A stretch of DNA of 64,000 nucleotides from JBPRGH01 sp051418055 (GCA_051418055.1 JBPRGH010000062.1:124001-188000); one strand, 5' to 3'; counted from the first letter of the stretch, positions 9,777 through 18,398 are shown. Program-made: numbers and translations. The notes: generated by a model not told the origin, from the sequence alone.

Positions 9777-9802
9777 TCCTGAGTCCATAGTCATGAGTAC
9801 TT
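9768..9802 (+). repeat. AGTC heptamer array (5 units) over the NmrA stop codon
   Basis: Five consecutive 7-mers, AGTCTTT, AGTCCTG, AGTCCAT, AGTCATG and AGTACTT, each begin with AGT. The TAG stop of the frameshifted gene (9774-9776) lies inside the array. Similar arrays are at 30981-31008 and 48895-48922. Confidence 0.75.
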
Positions 9803-9910
9803 AATATAATGTAGTATTTGCACGAGCAGTTGGCAGTCGTTTTACCTACACTCCTATATTTGAATAAGGACTTGCTAATTCATAATTATTAATTATTAAT
9901 TTTTAATTGA

Positions 9911-12430
9911 TTAAAAATTAACCCTTAAAACTACATTTGGAGTAAATCCCAGAGAAAACTCATCGACCCGGTTTAGGTCATTTGCTGAGGTAACTCTATA
10001 GTATCTGTTTATCGTGTTTGTGTTATCCAATACATTCCAGACAGAAGCTCCGATTTCACCTTTTGCCCGATCACCTAACTTAAAATTATATTTTGCTGAG
10101 ATATCAATTCGTAAATAATCTTCTAATTGTGAGGAATTCGGCACCTCATAAACAATGGATCTGTTTGTCGCTCCGCCTACACCTACTGCTTTAGTAAAGG
10201 GCCTGCCAGAATACCAGTTAAAACCCAGGGATATTCCGAAATTATCTTTCTGATAGCTGTTGCCAAAGGTTATTATATTCCTTACATCCAGGTTATTGGG
10301 GAATTCTACCGGATCAAATGCGGCAAATTCATAGTTGCTTTCTGCATAAGAATAGCTCAGCCACATATTTAAATCCAATAATTTTTTATTGATCAAAAAA
10401 TCAAAGCCTGTGGTGTTATAAGCACCTGAGGTACGAATAAACTGAAACTGGTTTTGAAATCCCTGGCTTGAAGAAGTGATACCCTCCACATCTTTATAAT
10501 AACCCTCCAGGCTTATCAGAAATTTTTTCTTGTTATATGTAATACCTGCAGATGCCTGCTTGCTCTTAATTACCGGAACATCAACACCGTTGGAAAGTAC
10601 CCATCGCCTCTTCTCTACTCCTAAAAAATCATTTTGAAAATCTATTACCTGTGAAGTCACCTGGCTCTTATACTCTCCCAGCACCTCAAGGAAAAAATCA
10701 CCGAATATTCTTTGAGTAACTGCCAGCCGCGGCTCTACAGTAACTTCGTCAGGTTTATCATAATAATTCACACGCAAACCTGCCTGGATATTTGTATTCT
10801 CAGAGTCAGAAGAATGATTTCCCTCTAAAAAAAGGGCATGTGCCTGTGTCACTTCTTTAATCAAGCGGCTGAAATCAGGATTATTAATATCTTCCATATT
10901 AGTGACCCCAATTTCCGAAAACTCATATCCACCGGTTAATTCGTAATTTTTGTTTATCGACTGTTTAGCATCAAGCTTAAATCCAATATCCAGGACCTCA
11001 TTTCCCTGAAGCAATCGTTGATTTCTTAATATATCAAAGTTTACGGCATCAAGCTCGTATAAAGAATAATGGAACTGAGCATTTGTTTTAAATTTACTGC
11101 TCCATAATCTGCTGTACGAAAAACCTGCGGCCATACTATGCTGATCAAGGCCACTTGTTTTTGATTGCACTACGTTATCTACTACTGCACTTTCCTGATA
11201 TTCGATATCATTGTAAATATTAAGGAAATTTACACGCAGCTTATCCTTTTCGGAAATATCATAAAGAAATTTTAAGCTTACGTCATAAAAATAAAAATCT
11301 TCATCTGCATCAAGCAACTGATTGATTCCTTTTGAATTTTCTGCAACTTCCGTATTTATAAATATCCGTTCAAAATACTGATCATATGTAGGTGATTTGA
11401 TCCAGTCCGTAATTGAACGGCGGGCAGAGAGTTGGATAGAGGCTTTTTTCGAAACAGGAATTTTAGTGAAAATATCCCCGTATATCATATTTAACCCAGT
11501 AGAACCAGAAAAATTTTGTGCTACTTTATTATCAGTATTAATTAATATGGAGCTGGAAACACCCTCACCTAATGACGCACTTGTGCCATTTTTAATAAGT
11601 ATTACCTCATCAGTTAGATAGGGGTTGAAAGCCGAGATTAATCCAAAGAAATGACCTGTTTGGTACATTTTAATTCCATTCCAGGTCACAAGGTTCTGGT
11701 CATTTGTACCACCTCTTACATTAATATCTGAGACTGTTTCATTAAAACTCTGGATCCCCGGCAATGCCTGAATTGATTGCAAAACATCAGGCTCAATTAA
11801 CCCGGGAAGGATCCCCATATTTTCGGCATTCATCACTATGGAACCATCAAGCTGCTTATTAACCCCTTCTGTAAGGTAATTATTGACCAATACGGCTTTA
11901 AGGGTTATGATTTCAGGATCAAGATAAATAACAGGACATCCTGATCCCTGAAGAATATTTTTCCGGGTTGTTTTATTCCCCAAATATTGAATTGTGAACG
12001 TGCTATCAGCCGGAACATCCTCTATCGAAAAGAACCCCTTTCTGTCTGTTACAGTAAATTTATTACCACTTTTAACCGTTGCACCCTGTATGGCTTGTTG
12101 AGAAAGAGAATCCTTTATAAAACCACATATACTCATTAATTGAGCTTCAGTCTCACTAATTGCTATAAAACGATCGTCAAGAATTTGAAAATGAAGGCCG
12201 GTATGTTGCTGAAAGTAATTTAAGACCTCTTTAATATCAAGATCTTGAGAGGGTGGTTTTAGGGTAATTCCCTGGATATTTTCATCAGCATAGGTAAAGG
12301 AGACCTGGTATCGCTTTTCAATATCTGAAAGGATATCTTTTAGTGGTTTTATTGCTTCTTCCTGCGCATTGCCTTTTAAAAAGCAAATTGAAAAGAAAAT
12401 AAGCAGCAGGATGCTTTTAGTTATCCTCAC
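9911..12430 (-). CDS. TonB-dependent outer-membrane receptor with STN signalling domain
   Basis: An 839-residue receptor: signal peptide (1-22), STN domain (about 30-95, which contacts FecR in the periplasm), a carboxypeptidase-regulatory-like domain (about 98-165), plug (about 200-310, with SDINVRGGTNDQNLVTWNG) and a 22-strand-type barrel ending in ...NVVLRVNF with the terminal Phe. It begins with GTG at 12430 and overlaps the fecR stop by 14 bp, so it is translationally coupled to fecR. STN plus FecR plus ECF is the arrangement of trans-envelope signalling (FecA/FecR/FecI type). No SusD partner is present, so the ligand is more likely a siderophore-, metal- or small-polymer-type compound than starch, but it is not identifiable. 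Confidence 0.92.
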   Translation of the reverse strand: MRITKSILLLIFFSICFLKGNAQEEAIKPLKDILSDIEKRYQVSFTYADENIQGITLKPPSQDLDIKEVLNYFQQHTGLHFQILDDRFIAISETEAQLMSICGFIKDSLSQQAIQGATVKSGNKFTVTDRKGFFSIEDVPADSTFTIQYLGNKTTRKNILQGSGCPVIYLDPEIITLKAVLVNNYLTEGVNKQLDGSIVMNAENMGILPGLIEPDVLQSIQALPGIQSFNETVSDINVRGGTNDQNLVTWNGIKMYQTGHFFGLISAFNPYLTDEVILIKNGTSASLGEGVSSSILINTDNKVAQNFSGSTGLNMIYGDIFTKIPVSKKASIQLSARRSITDWIKSPTYDQYFERIFINTEVAENSKGINQLLDADEDFYFYDVSLKFLYDISEKDKLRVNFLNIYNDIEYQESAVVDNVVQSKTSGLDQHSMAAGFSYSRLWSSKFKTNAQFHYSLYELDAVNFDILRNQRLLQGNEVLDIGFKLDAKQSINKNYELTGGYEFSEIGVTNMEDINNPDFSRLIKEVTQAHALFLEGNHSSDSENTNIQAGLRVNYYDKPDEVTVEPRLAVTQRIFGDFFLEVLGEYKSQVTSQVIDFQNDFLGVEKRRWVLSNGVDVPVIKSKQASAGITYNKKKFLISLEGYYKDVEGITSSSQGFQNQFQFIRTSGAYNTTGFDFLINKKLLDLNMWLSYSYAESNYEFAAFDPVEFPNNLDVRNIITFGNSYQKDNFGISLGFNWYSGRPFTKAVGVGGATNRSIVYEVPNSSQLEDYLRIDISAKYNFKLGDRAKGEIGASVWNVLDNTNTINRYYRVTSANDLNRVDEFSLGFTPNVVLRVNF

Positions 12431-13331
12431 CCGAAAGTAATATTCTTTGATCTTGAGTAATCTGATAGTTAAGATCCATTGGTATGGTTACAGACTTCAG
12501 TGCCATTTGTAAATCAGAGTGGACAAATCTACCGGTAAACCTTTTTTGCAAATCTATGCCATTCGCTTCTACTTCAACATTATATTGCCTTTCAATTTCT
12601 CTGATCACCTCACTAAATGGAACGCTGTAAAAGGCACTTTCGTCTGTAAGCAGATGAGGAGTAACCGTTTTTAATTCTTTAGTGAAAACTCCATCCTCTA
12701 ACTTAAAGATATGGTTGGCTGATAATGAAACTTTTTGCTCCAAAGCCTTTACCTGCACCAGACCTTCATAGCAGATCACTTCAAAGTATTCATCACGGAT
12801 CTTTACATTGAATTCCGTACCTACCACAGTTACTATCCCCTTGTTTGTATTCACATCAAAGGTGGATCCATTCTTAACTTTAAAAAATGCCTCCCCTGTT
12901 AATATCACCTCACGCTCTTCACTCCATTGATCTTCATTGTAAGTCAGGCTGGAAAGGGCATTAAGCACTACAATAGAAGAATCGGGTAGTAGAACTTCTG
13001 TTTTTTCAGCGACAGCAGTTTCTATTCGAATAATATCATCAGAGAAGAAGTAAAAATAAATGCTTATCATAATGATAAAAACAGCAGCTATTTTCAGTAA
13101 GGGCCGTAAAAAATCAATTTTTACAATTTTACCTTTTCCTTTTTGTGATGCCTTAGTCTTATGTAGACGCTCAAGCCCCGCCTGAGCATCATATTCAGGA
13201 GCCTTAAAAGCCATAAGGGAGTCAGAAAGTTTTTGTATTGACCTGTATTCTTCGGTACTTTCAAAATATATCCTCTCCTCTTCTGTCAAAGAGCCTTCAA
13301 GCCACTTTTTTATATATTCTTCATTTTTCAT
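12417..13331 (-). CDS. FecR-family anti-sigma / signal transducer (FecR + DUF4974)
   Basis: A single-span membrane protein of 304 residues. The N-terminal 78 residues are cytoplasmic and contain the helical sigma-binding part (WLEGSLTEEERIYFES); the membrane helix is about residues 79-97; the periplasmic FecR domain has EVLLPDSSIVVLNALSSLTYN and GEAFFKVKNGSTFDVNTNKG; the C-terminal DUF4974 domain (about 230-300) contains SEVIREIERQYNVEVE. It holds the ECF factor inactive and relays the occupied state of the TonB receptor. A candidate ECF promoter lies just upstream (13349-13379), and AGGAG precedes the ATG. Confidence 0.94.
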   Translation of the reverse strand: MKNEEYIKKWLEGSLTEEERIYFESTEEYRSIQKLSDSLMAFKAPEYDAQAGLERLHKTKASQKGKGKIVKIDFLRPLLKIAAVFIIMISIYFYFFSDDIIRIETAVAEKTEVLLPDSSIVVLNALSSLTYNEDQWSEEREVILTGEAFFKVKNGSTFDVNTNKGIVTVVGTEFNVKIRDEYFEVICYEGLVQVKALEQKVSLSANHIFKLEDGVFTKELKTVTPHLLTDESAFYSVPFSEVIREIERQYNVEVEANGIDLQKRFTGRFVHSDLQMALKSVTIPMDLNYQITQDQRILLSGEDN

Positions 13332-13348
13332 TTATTCTCCTGTCATAA

Positions 13349-13379
13349 ATACAACCGATCAACCCTCTTAACTCCTACC
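13349..13379 (-). promoter_or_regulatory. Candidate ECF promoter of the fecR-tonB receptor pair
   Basis: Reading the minus strand, GGTAGGAGTT (13379-13370), a 13-base spacer, then GGTTGTAT (13356-13349). The same two blocks with exactly the same spacing occur twice on the plus strand before the lipoprotein operon. The start site would fall about 10 bases before the fecR ATG at 13331. Confidence 0.65.
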
Positions 13380-13396
13380 TGGTGTTTAAAATAAAT

Positions 13397-13912
13397 TTAT
13401 AAACCCTCTACTTTTTCTTTTAAAATACGCAATGCGGTATAAATTCTTTTTTCTACCGCCTTACGGGAAATGCCGAGCATATCCGCAATCTCCTGGTGTT
13501 TTTTTCCCTCCACACGGTTTAATAGAAAAGTTACCCGTTGCTCCTCCGAAAGGTCCTCCAAAGCACTCTGGAGCCTGCTCATATATTCATTTTCCTCTAA
13601 CACATATTCCGGTGATTCATGTGTATAATGCTTTACCTTCTCCTTGCTATAATTAAGAGCGGTTTTCTTTTTTGAAATCTCATTAAGCACCTGGTTGCTG
13701 GCCACAGTAAATAAAAACGAACGTGCTTTTTCGGGGGCAACTTTACTACAGTTGTTCCAGAGTTTTAGGAAAGCCTCCTGTACCAGGTCATGTGGACTAT
13801 TAGCTTCTCCATATTTATAATATAAAAAACGGTAAAGATCTTTGGAGAGCTTTTCAAACAGATAATTAAAAACCTTCTCCTCACATACGTTTTCCTCAGG
13901 TTGTTCTGACAT
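13397..13912 (-). CDS. ECF RNA polymerase sigma factor
   Basis: A 171-residue sigma-70-family protein with region 2 (YRFLYYKYGEANSPHDLVQ, then EAFLKLWNN, for -10 recognition) and region 4 (LSEEQRVTFLLNRVEGKKHQ and EIADMLGISRKAVEKRIYTA, a helix-turn-helix for the -35 box). It is the first gene of the leftward sigma-fecR-receptor set; 65 bp separate it from fecR, and that gap holds a candidate promoter of its own. The factor probably recognises the GGTAGGAGTT motif repeated around it. Its own promoter was not identified, since the two plus-strand motifs in the 165-bp divergent region face away from it. Confidence 0.94.
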   Translation of the reverse strand: MSEQPEENVCEEKVFNYLFEKLSKDLYRFLYYKYGEANSPHDLVQEAFLKLWNNCSKVAPEKARSFLFTVASNQVLNEISKKKTALNYSKEKVKHYTHESPEYVLEENEYMSRLQSALEDLSEEQRVTFLLNRVEGKKHQEIADMLGISRKAVEKRIYTALRILKEKVEGL

Positions 13913-13958
13913 TGACTACTAATCTTTGCATAAAATTAAAATAAAATAATCATACATG

Positions 13959-13990
13959 GGTAGGAGTTATTATATCCAGGCGGTTCTTTA
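13959..13990 (+). promoter_or_regulatory. Candidate ECF promoter 1 of the lipoprotein operon
   Basis: GGTAGGAGTT at 13959-13968, 13 bases, then GGTTCTTTA at 13982-13990. It lies about 88 bases before the ATG at 14078 and 69 bases upstream of the second copy. Confidence 0.6.
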
Positions 13991-14027
13991 TTAAATTATC
14001 CGAAATTATCAAAATAAAAAATTAGAT

Positions 14028-14059
14028 GGTAGGAGTTTTTAAAACTCATCTGTTCTATA
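14028..14059 (+). promoter_or_regulatory. Candidate ECF promoter 2 of the lipoprotein operon
   Basis: GGTAGGAGTT at 14028-14037, 13 bases, then TGTTCTATA at 14051-14059; the start site would be about 10 bases before the ATG at 14078. Same blocks and spacing as at 13959-13990 and, on the other strand, 13349-13379. Confidence 0.65.
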
Positions 14060-14077
14060 AACGGATCTATAAATAAA

Positions 14078-15130
14078 ATGAAAATAGTTTTAAAATATAT
14101 ATTTCTTTCATTACTCATTATTTCCTTCAGCAGCTGCCAGGAAGAGATAGTAGAAATACAGGAGCCACCTAAAGATGAGGCATTTACTGCAAACTCCTCT
14201 GTTGCCGCCCTGGCACAGCGAGTAAGTTTAAATGATGGTTCTGAAGATAATATCATTAACGGCGCCAGCTGTATTTCATTCGCCCTACCAATTACAGTTG
14301 TGGTGAATGGACAGGAAATAATTATTGAATCCGAAGAAGATTATAGCAAGGTAGAAAAAATACTTGATAGATATGAGGATGATGAGGATTCCTTAGAGGT
14401 AGTTTTTCCTGTAACAGTGATCCTGCCTGATTATACAAAGATTATAATATATAATGAAGACGATCTGGAGGATTATATTGAAGATTGTGCAGAAGGTGGT
14501 GAGGATGAGGATATAGAATGTGTGGATTTTCAATATCCACTGGAATTCACTCTATATGACCCTCAAAATCAGATAACGGATGCCGTAATCATTAATAATG
14601 ATGAGGAGCTTTTTAAATTTCTTGAGGAAATTGAAGATGACGTTTATATAAGCCTCAAATTCCCTGTAACGCTAATACTAGCCGATGGGTCAGAGATAAA
14701 TGCGTATGATAACGATGAGCTTGAGGATATCATTGAAGATTCTCAGGACGACTGCGATGAAGATGATGATAATGATTTCGATGATGATGATGTGGATACC
14801 TCAGAATTTAAAGGTTTCCTTTTTGCGGGTAGCTGGAAAATCACAAACTTTTTTGATGTAACTGATCAAACTGAAATTTTTAGAGGATGGAGGTTCAGCT
14901 TCAACCAGGATAACACTGTAATAGCGACTAATACGGCAGAAAATTTAATTGGTGAATGGGAAAGCTATGGAGACAGTGGTGTGCTGGAAATAGATCTTGA
15001 TTTTGATTCCGAAGATCCTGTAAATGAGCTGGATCAGGAATGGGTAGTAATAAAGTATTCTGATACCCGTATCGAACTTGAAGATACCAGCGGTGGCGCA
15101 GCTGTAACAGTTGTTTTTGAAAAGTTGTAA
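14078..15130 (+). CDS. Acidic lipoprotein with four internal repeats and a lipocalin-like C-terminus
   Basis: A 350-residue lipoprotein (lipobox ending in Cys20). Residues about 65-245 contain four repeats of roughly 45 residues, each with a block like FPVTV-x-L-x-D-x-(T/S)-x-I-x-I followed by a (E/N)(D/N)-(D/E)-EL/DL helix: FALPITVVVNGQEIII, VFPVTVILPDYTKIII, FQYPLEFTLYDPQNQI and KFPVTLILADGSEINA. A poly-Asp/Glu stretch (DDCDEDDDNDFDDDD) follows, then a C-terminal beta-barrel-like domain (about 262-350, AGSWKITNFFD). No function is known to me; the acidity would suit cation binding. It is the first gene of the rightward operon behind two candidate ECF promoters. Confidence 0.85.
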   Translation: MKIVLKYIFLSLLIISFSSCQEEIVEIQEPPKDEAFTANSSVAALAQRVSLNDGSEDNIINGASCISFALPITVVVNGQEIIIESEEDYSKVEKILDRYEDDEDSLEVVFPVTVILPDYTKIIIYNEDDLEDYIEDCAEGGEDEDIECVDFQYPLEFTLYDPQNQITDAVIINNDEELFKFLEEIEDDVYISLKFPVTLILADGSEINAYDNDELEDIIEDSQDDCDEDDDNDFDDDDVDTSEFKGFLFAGSWKITNFFDVTDQTEIFRGWRFSFNQDNTVIATNTAENLIGEWESYGDSGVLEIDLDFDSEDPVNELDQEWVVIKYSDTRIELEDTSGGAAVTVVFEKL

Positions 15131-15185
15131 ATAATCTATTTGTTGGCTGATAAATAGAAAAAAATATTTCAATCGAAGAAAAAAA

Positions 15186-15869
15186 ATGAAGAATGTAAAA
15201 TTTGGTTTTGCTCTCCTTTTAACAGGGTTATTTGGATTGAGCGCATGTGAGGATGAGGTTTCACAGCCTACAGTACAATTTGATTTTAAAACCGATAATA
15301 CGCAAAGTTCTATTCCTGCAGGCAGAGTGGCAGCAAATAGCCTTGAATTTACCTCAGGGGTAATTCGCCTAACGGAAATAGAATTCGAAACTGAGACAAG
15401 CAATGGTGATTCTGTAGAAGTAAATTTTGAACAGTTGGTAACAATTGATTTCGCAACCGGAGAGACGACACCTGACTTGAACGCTCTTACATTTCCTGTA
15501 GGTACGTTTGTGGAAGCAAGAGTTGAACTGGAGTTATATGATGATGAACCTAATCTCCCTTCAATAGATATTGAAGGTACTTTTGTGGATAGCCAGGATC
15601 AATCTCACCCAATAAAATTTATTTTCCAATCAGGTGAGACATTTGAGGTAGAAAAAGCGGGTACAATTACATTCAGCGAAGGGACAAGTGCAGTTGCTGC
15701 GGTAACTTTTGATCCGAATGCCTGGTTTGCCGGTGTAACTTCGGCTATGCTTGAAGCTGCTACAAAAACGGATGGTGTCATAGTGATCAGTGAGACAAGC
15801 AATCCCGAAATTTTTGAAATTGTAGCTGACGGCCTTGACCTCGCTACTGAAGTTGAAATAACAATGTAA
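15186..15869 (+). CDS. Lipoprotein, paralogue of the next gene (DUF4382-like fold)
   Basis: A 227-residue lipoprotein with lipobox GLSAC (Cys21). The body is beta-rich: RLTEIEFETETSNGDS, VTIDFATGETTPDLNALTF and VGTFVEARVELELYDDEP. These blocks line up with FLIGVTEIEFETVEED, VVDVLNGTSNPDFG and PGVYSEIEMEMEPVL in the gene at 15925, so the two arose by duplication. The pattern of a secreted lipoprotein with ITEIEF-type strands resembles DUF4382 proteins, but I am not certain of that family. Second gene of the operon, 55 bp after the first. Confidence 0.8.
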   Translation: MKNVKFGFALLLTGLFGLSACEDEVSQPTVQFDFKTDNTQSSIPAGRVAANSLEFTSGVIRLTEIEFETETSNGDSVEVNFEQLVTIDFATGETTPDLNALTFPVGTFVEARVELELYDDEPNLPSIDIEGTFVDSQDQSHPIKFIFQSGETFEVEKAGTITFSEGTSAVAAVTFDPNAWFAGVTSAMLEAATKTDGVIVISETSNPEIFEIVADGLDLATEVEITM

Positions 15870-15924
15870 AACAAGTATGGGGAGGATTTATTTCTCCTCT
15901 TCTAACTAATTAAATAAATAGAAG

Positions 15925-16665
15925 ATGAAAAAGTATAGTTTAATATTCGCTTTTGCTGGTATGGTATTACTGGCAATAAGCACCGGTTGTGAATCTGAGG
16001 ATCCAACCCTCGCAAATGTTTCTTTAAATATGACAGCTACAAGTGCAAATTCTGAAATTGCACCGAATGGCAGAGTTTCTACGACAAGTACCATTGTATA
16101 TTCTGAATTCCTTATTGGCGTAACAGAGATTGAATTTGAAACGGTGGAAGAAGATGAGGCCGAAGAGGATGAAAACGGCAATGAAATTGAAACTGAAGAA
16201 GAGGATATCGAATTTGAAGGTGTTTTTGTGGTTGATGTTTTAAATGGCACAAGCAATCCTGATTTCGGTATTGCTGATCTTGCACCGGGAGTTTATTCAG
16301 AGATTGAAATGGAGATGGAGCCAGTTCTTGAAAATGAGCAAACCATAAGCATTAAAGCTACTTTTACAGTAGATAACGTGGATTATCCTGTGGAATTTAC
16401 TTCCAATGATGATTTTGAGCTGGAGATTGAACGTGAAGAGGGTTTTTCTTTAACAGAAGGTGAATTGAGCCAGATACTTATTGTAATAGATCTGGATGCA
16501 TTATTTAATAATGTTGATCTTTCTACAGCTTCTGTTGATGCTGACGGAGTAATTCGTATAAATGAAAATTCAAACACTTCTCTTTCAGAAATCATTGAAA
16601 ATAATCTTGAAAATGCTTTAGAAGCAGGGGAAGATGACGATGATGATAATGAAATAGATGATTAA
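15925..16665 (+). CDS. Lipoprotein with acidic linkers, paralogue of the preceding gene
   Basis: A 246-residue lipoprotein (lipobox AISTGC, Cys22). It shares the strand order of the gene at 15186 but has an acidic insertion (about residues 74-94) and an acidic C-terminal tail, EDDDDDNEIDD. Very high Glu content and few Lys make it strongly negative, as for the lipoprotein at 14078. The gap of 55 bp from the previous gene and a hairpin downstream (16674-16703) fit a place inside the operon. Confidence 0.8.
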   Translation: MKKYSLIFAFAGMVLLAISTGCESEDPTLANVSLNMTATSANSEIAPNGRVSTTSTIVYSEFLIGVTEIEFETVEEDEAEEDENGNEIETEEEDIEFEGVFVVDVLNGTSNPDFGIADLAPGVYSEIEMEMEPVLENEQTISIKATFTVDNVDYPVEFTSNDDFELEIEREEGFSLTEGELSQILIVIDLDALFNNVDLSTASVDADGVIRINENSNTSLSEIIENNLENALEAGEDDDDDNEIDD

Positions 16666-16673
16666 TTAAAACT

Positions 16674-16703
16674 TATGGCAATGGCTTTAAAACCATTGCC
16701 ATA
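16674..16703 (+). other. Intergenic hairpin without T-tract
   Basis: TATGGCAATGG (16674-16684) pairs perfectly with CCATTGCCATA (16693-16703) around an 8-base loop. No run of T follows, so this is more likely a processing or stability element between the lipoprotein and barrel genes than a full terminator. Confidence 0.6.
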
Positions 16704-16727
16704 TTAACCAAAACAAACTACAAAACC

Positions 16728-17528
16728 ATGAGCCTTAAAAAATCAATAATCTTCTTTTGCCTGCTTACAGCTATCTCTTTTAGTGGATTTAGCCAGTTAA
16801 AGTACGGCGCAAAGTTAAACCTCGGTACCTCCTGGATCAGCTCCGGAAATTTGAAAGACAATTTTGAATTCCAAATGAATAATGATCCTGAAATAACCGA
16901 ATGGAATGTTAATTATTCACCAGGAATATTAATTGGCATTGGCGCTGTGGCCTCTTATGAATTGACCACGAATTTATCGTTACAAGGTGAGCTTTCGTTT
17001 AATTATCAGCAAAGTGGCATTAACATTGATTTTACCGAAATCGGCCAGACAATTGAATCTGAAGCCACTATCAGCTCTACAAGAATAGCGTTTCCTGTTT
17101 CTATAAATTATTCATTAGGTCCTGATAAACCAGTGCTTTTAACGGGTTTTGAAGTGAATTTTGTAGGTGCTCCAAATATATCATCTACTGAAAACGAGTA
17201 CGAAAATAATACATTAACAGACACCAAAGCTCTTGAGGCAGACCTGGATGTTTTTGAAAATACGCGGTTAAATTTTTTATTAGGAGCCGGTAAATCAATA
17301 GATATGGGTGGAAACAAACTGGACCTACAGCTGAGATATCATCTGCCTCTTACATCTTCAATAATGTACAATACAGAAGATCCGGTGGTGTTTGATAATA
17401 ATACAATGGATAACAATGAGGTATTTGGAATTTTTGGTGCAATTGATGCAGCACAGGATGCGCCACAATATCCTCTTGATGATTTCAAAATGCATTTTTT
17501 AGATCTGTCAATCATTTACTTTTTTTAA
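16728..17528 (+). CDS. Outer-membrane beta-barrel protein (PorT-type small barrel), copy 1
   Basis: A 266-residue protein with signal peptide (cleavage near FSGFSQ) and alternating amphipathic strands, ending in the aromatic ...SIIYFF expected for insertion by the BAM machinery. It starts the mature part with LKYGAKLNLGTSWISS and has long loops with acidic residues. The gene at 18552 is a close paralogue that shares GAKLNLGTSWISS, NNFEFQ/DNFEFQ and DAPQYPL(D/N)DFKMHF. Followed after 18 bp by the PepSY lipoprotein. Confidence 0.85.
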   Translation: MSLKKSIIFFCLLTAISFSGFSQLKYGAKLNLGTSWISSGNLKDNFEFQMNNDPEITEWNVNYSPGILIGIGAVASYELTTNLSLQGELSFNYQQSGINIDFTEIGQTIESEATISSTRIAFPVSINYSLGPDKPVLLTGFEVNFVGAPNISSTENEYENNTLTDTKALEADLDVFENTRLNFLLGAGKSIDMGGNKLDLQLRYHLPLTSSIMYNTEDPVVFDNNTMDNNEVFGIFGAIDAAQDAPQYPLDDFKMHFLDLSIIYFF

Positions 17529-17546
17529 AATATAATTTAATTTATC

Positions 17547-18044
17547 ATGAAAAAATTATCTATTTATTTCCTTACACTCTTATTTGCAGGGTTTTTAGTT
17601 GCCTGTGGCGATGATGAGGATGAGATTTTGCCTATCAATGAACAGCAGGCTATAAATCAGGCTTTGGCAAGCACATCCGGAACTGTAACATCTACAGATC
17701 CTGATACAACATCTACAGGCGAAGTTTATTACAATGTTGATATTGAAACTGATGCCGGAGCAGTTATAGAATTTGAATATTTTCAGGCTGATGGCTCTCT
17801 TAAATCAATAGAGGGTGATAATGGACCTTTTGATTATGAACTAAATCCGGGAATGGGTTTAATTCTCTTTTCCGCAGCAAAAAATGCAGCTTTAACTGCA
17901 CGTCCGGGAGAGGTCCAAAGATGGAGCCTGGAGAAAAATAATGCAGGTACATGGATTTATACTTTTGAAATCCTTAATACAGATACCGGAGAAGATTTTA
18001 CTGTTAAAATAAATGCGACTACAGGGGCAGTAATAAGCAGTTAA
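17547..18044 (+). CDS. PepSY-like domain lipoprotein
   Basis: A 165-residue lipoprotein (lipobox FLVAC, Cys20). After an acidic linker come two PepSY-like halves: about 33-85 (AINQALASTSGTV ... YYNVDIETDAGAVIEFEY) and about 100-165 (AAKNAALTARPGEVQRWSLE ... EDFTVKINATTGAVISS). PepSY domains are small inhibitory or sensory modules in the cell envelope. The gene sits in the operon directly behind the barrel gene, and a decayed copy of its 3' end follows the second barrel gene (19417-19451), so the barrel-PepSY pair appears to be a unit. Confidence 0.85.
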   Translation: MKKLSIYFLTLLFAGFLVACGDDEDEILPINEQQAINQALASTSGTVTSTDPDTTSTGEVYYNVDIETDAGAVIEFEYFQADGSLKSIEGDNGPFDYELNPGMGLILFSAAKNAALTARPGEVQRWSLEKNNAGTWIYTFEILNTDTGEDFTVKINATTGAVISS

Positions 18045-18068
18045 TAGTATTGAATTTGGTTTAGTGTC

Positions 18069-18341
18069 ATGAAAAGGTTCAGATTATACTTTTACCCGCT
18101 TTTATTTGCAGCATTTATCTTTTTTTGTGGCGATATGAATATTCCTTTAGCTATAAAAAATAATGTAATTGCTTTATCTGGAGCAGATACTCTAAAGAAT
18201 ACACAAAACAAGAGGACTGTACAGCCAATAAAAGTTATTAATGTGAATTCCGAACATCTTGATTACAATTCAGGCTTCGGCCTAAATTTATTGTACTCTA
18301 AAACCAATAAATCAGCTACAATAAAAATTAAAAAATATTAA
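18069..18341 (+). CDS. Small exported protein, possibly a lipoprotein
   Basis: Ninety residues: a basic start MKRFRLYFYPLLFAAFIFF and Cys19/20-like position (FFCGD) suggest a lipobox, then a short polar, Asn- and Lys-rich tail without known domain. The gene starts with ATG 24 bp after the PepSY gene and ends before a strong terminator, so it is probably the last gene of the operon. It is short and unrecognised; it could also be an accidental frame. Confidence 0.5.
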   Translation: MKRFRLYFYPLLFAAFIFFCGDMNIPLAIKNNVIALSGADTLKNTQNKRTVQPIKVINVNSEHLDYNSGFGLNLLYSKTNKSATIKIKKY

Positions 18342-18368
18342 TACATTTCTCATTAACCTGTAATATTA

Positions 18369-18398
18369 TAAACCTGTCTTATTCTTAAGACAGGTTTA
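18369..18398 (+). terminator. Rho-independent terminator of the 14078-18341 operon
   Basis: TAAACCTGTCTTA (18369-18381) pairs perfectly with TAAGACAGGTTTA (18386-18398) around the loop TTCT, followed by TATTTTAT. Its core is also found in the terminator at 19462. Confidence 0.8.

Noticed and set aside
9911..12430. SusC-type polysaccharide utilisation receptor
   Set aside because: There is no SusD gene beside it; the STN domain and FecR partner fit signalling-type TonB receptors better.
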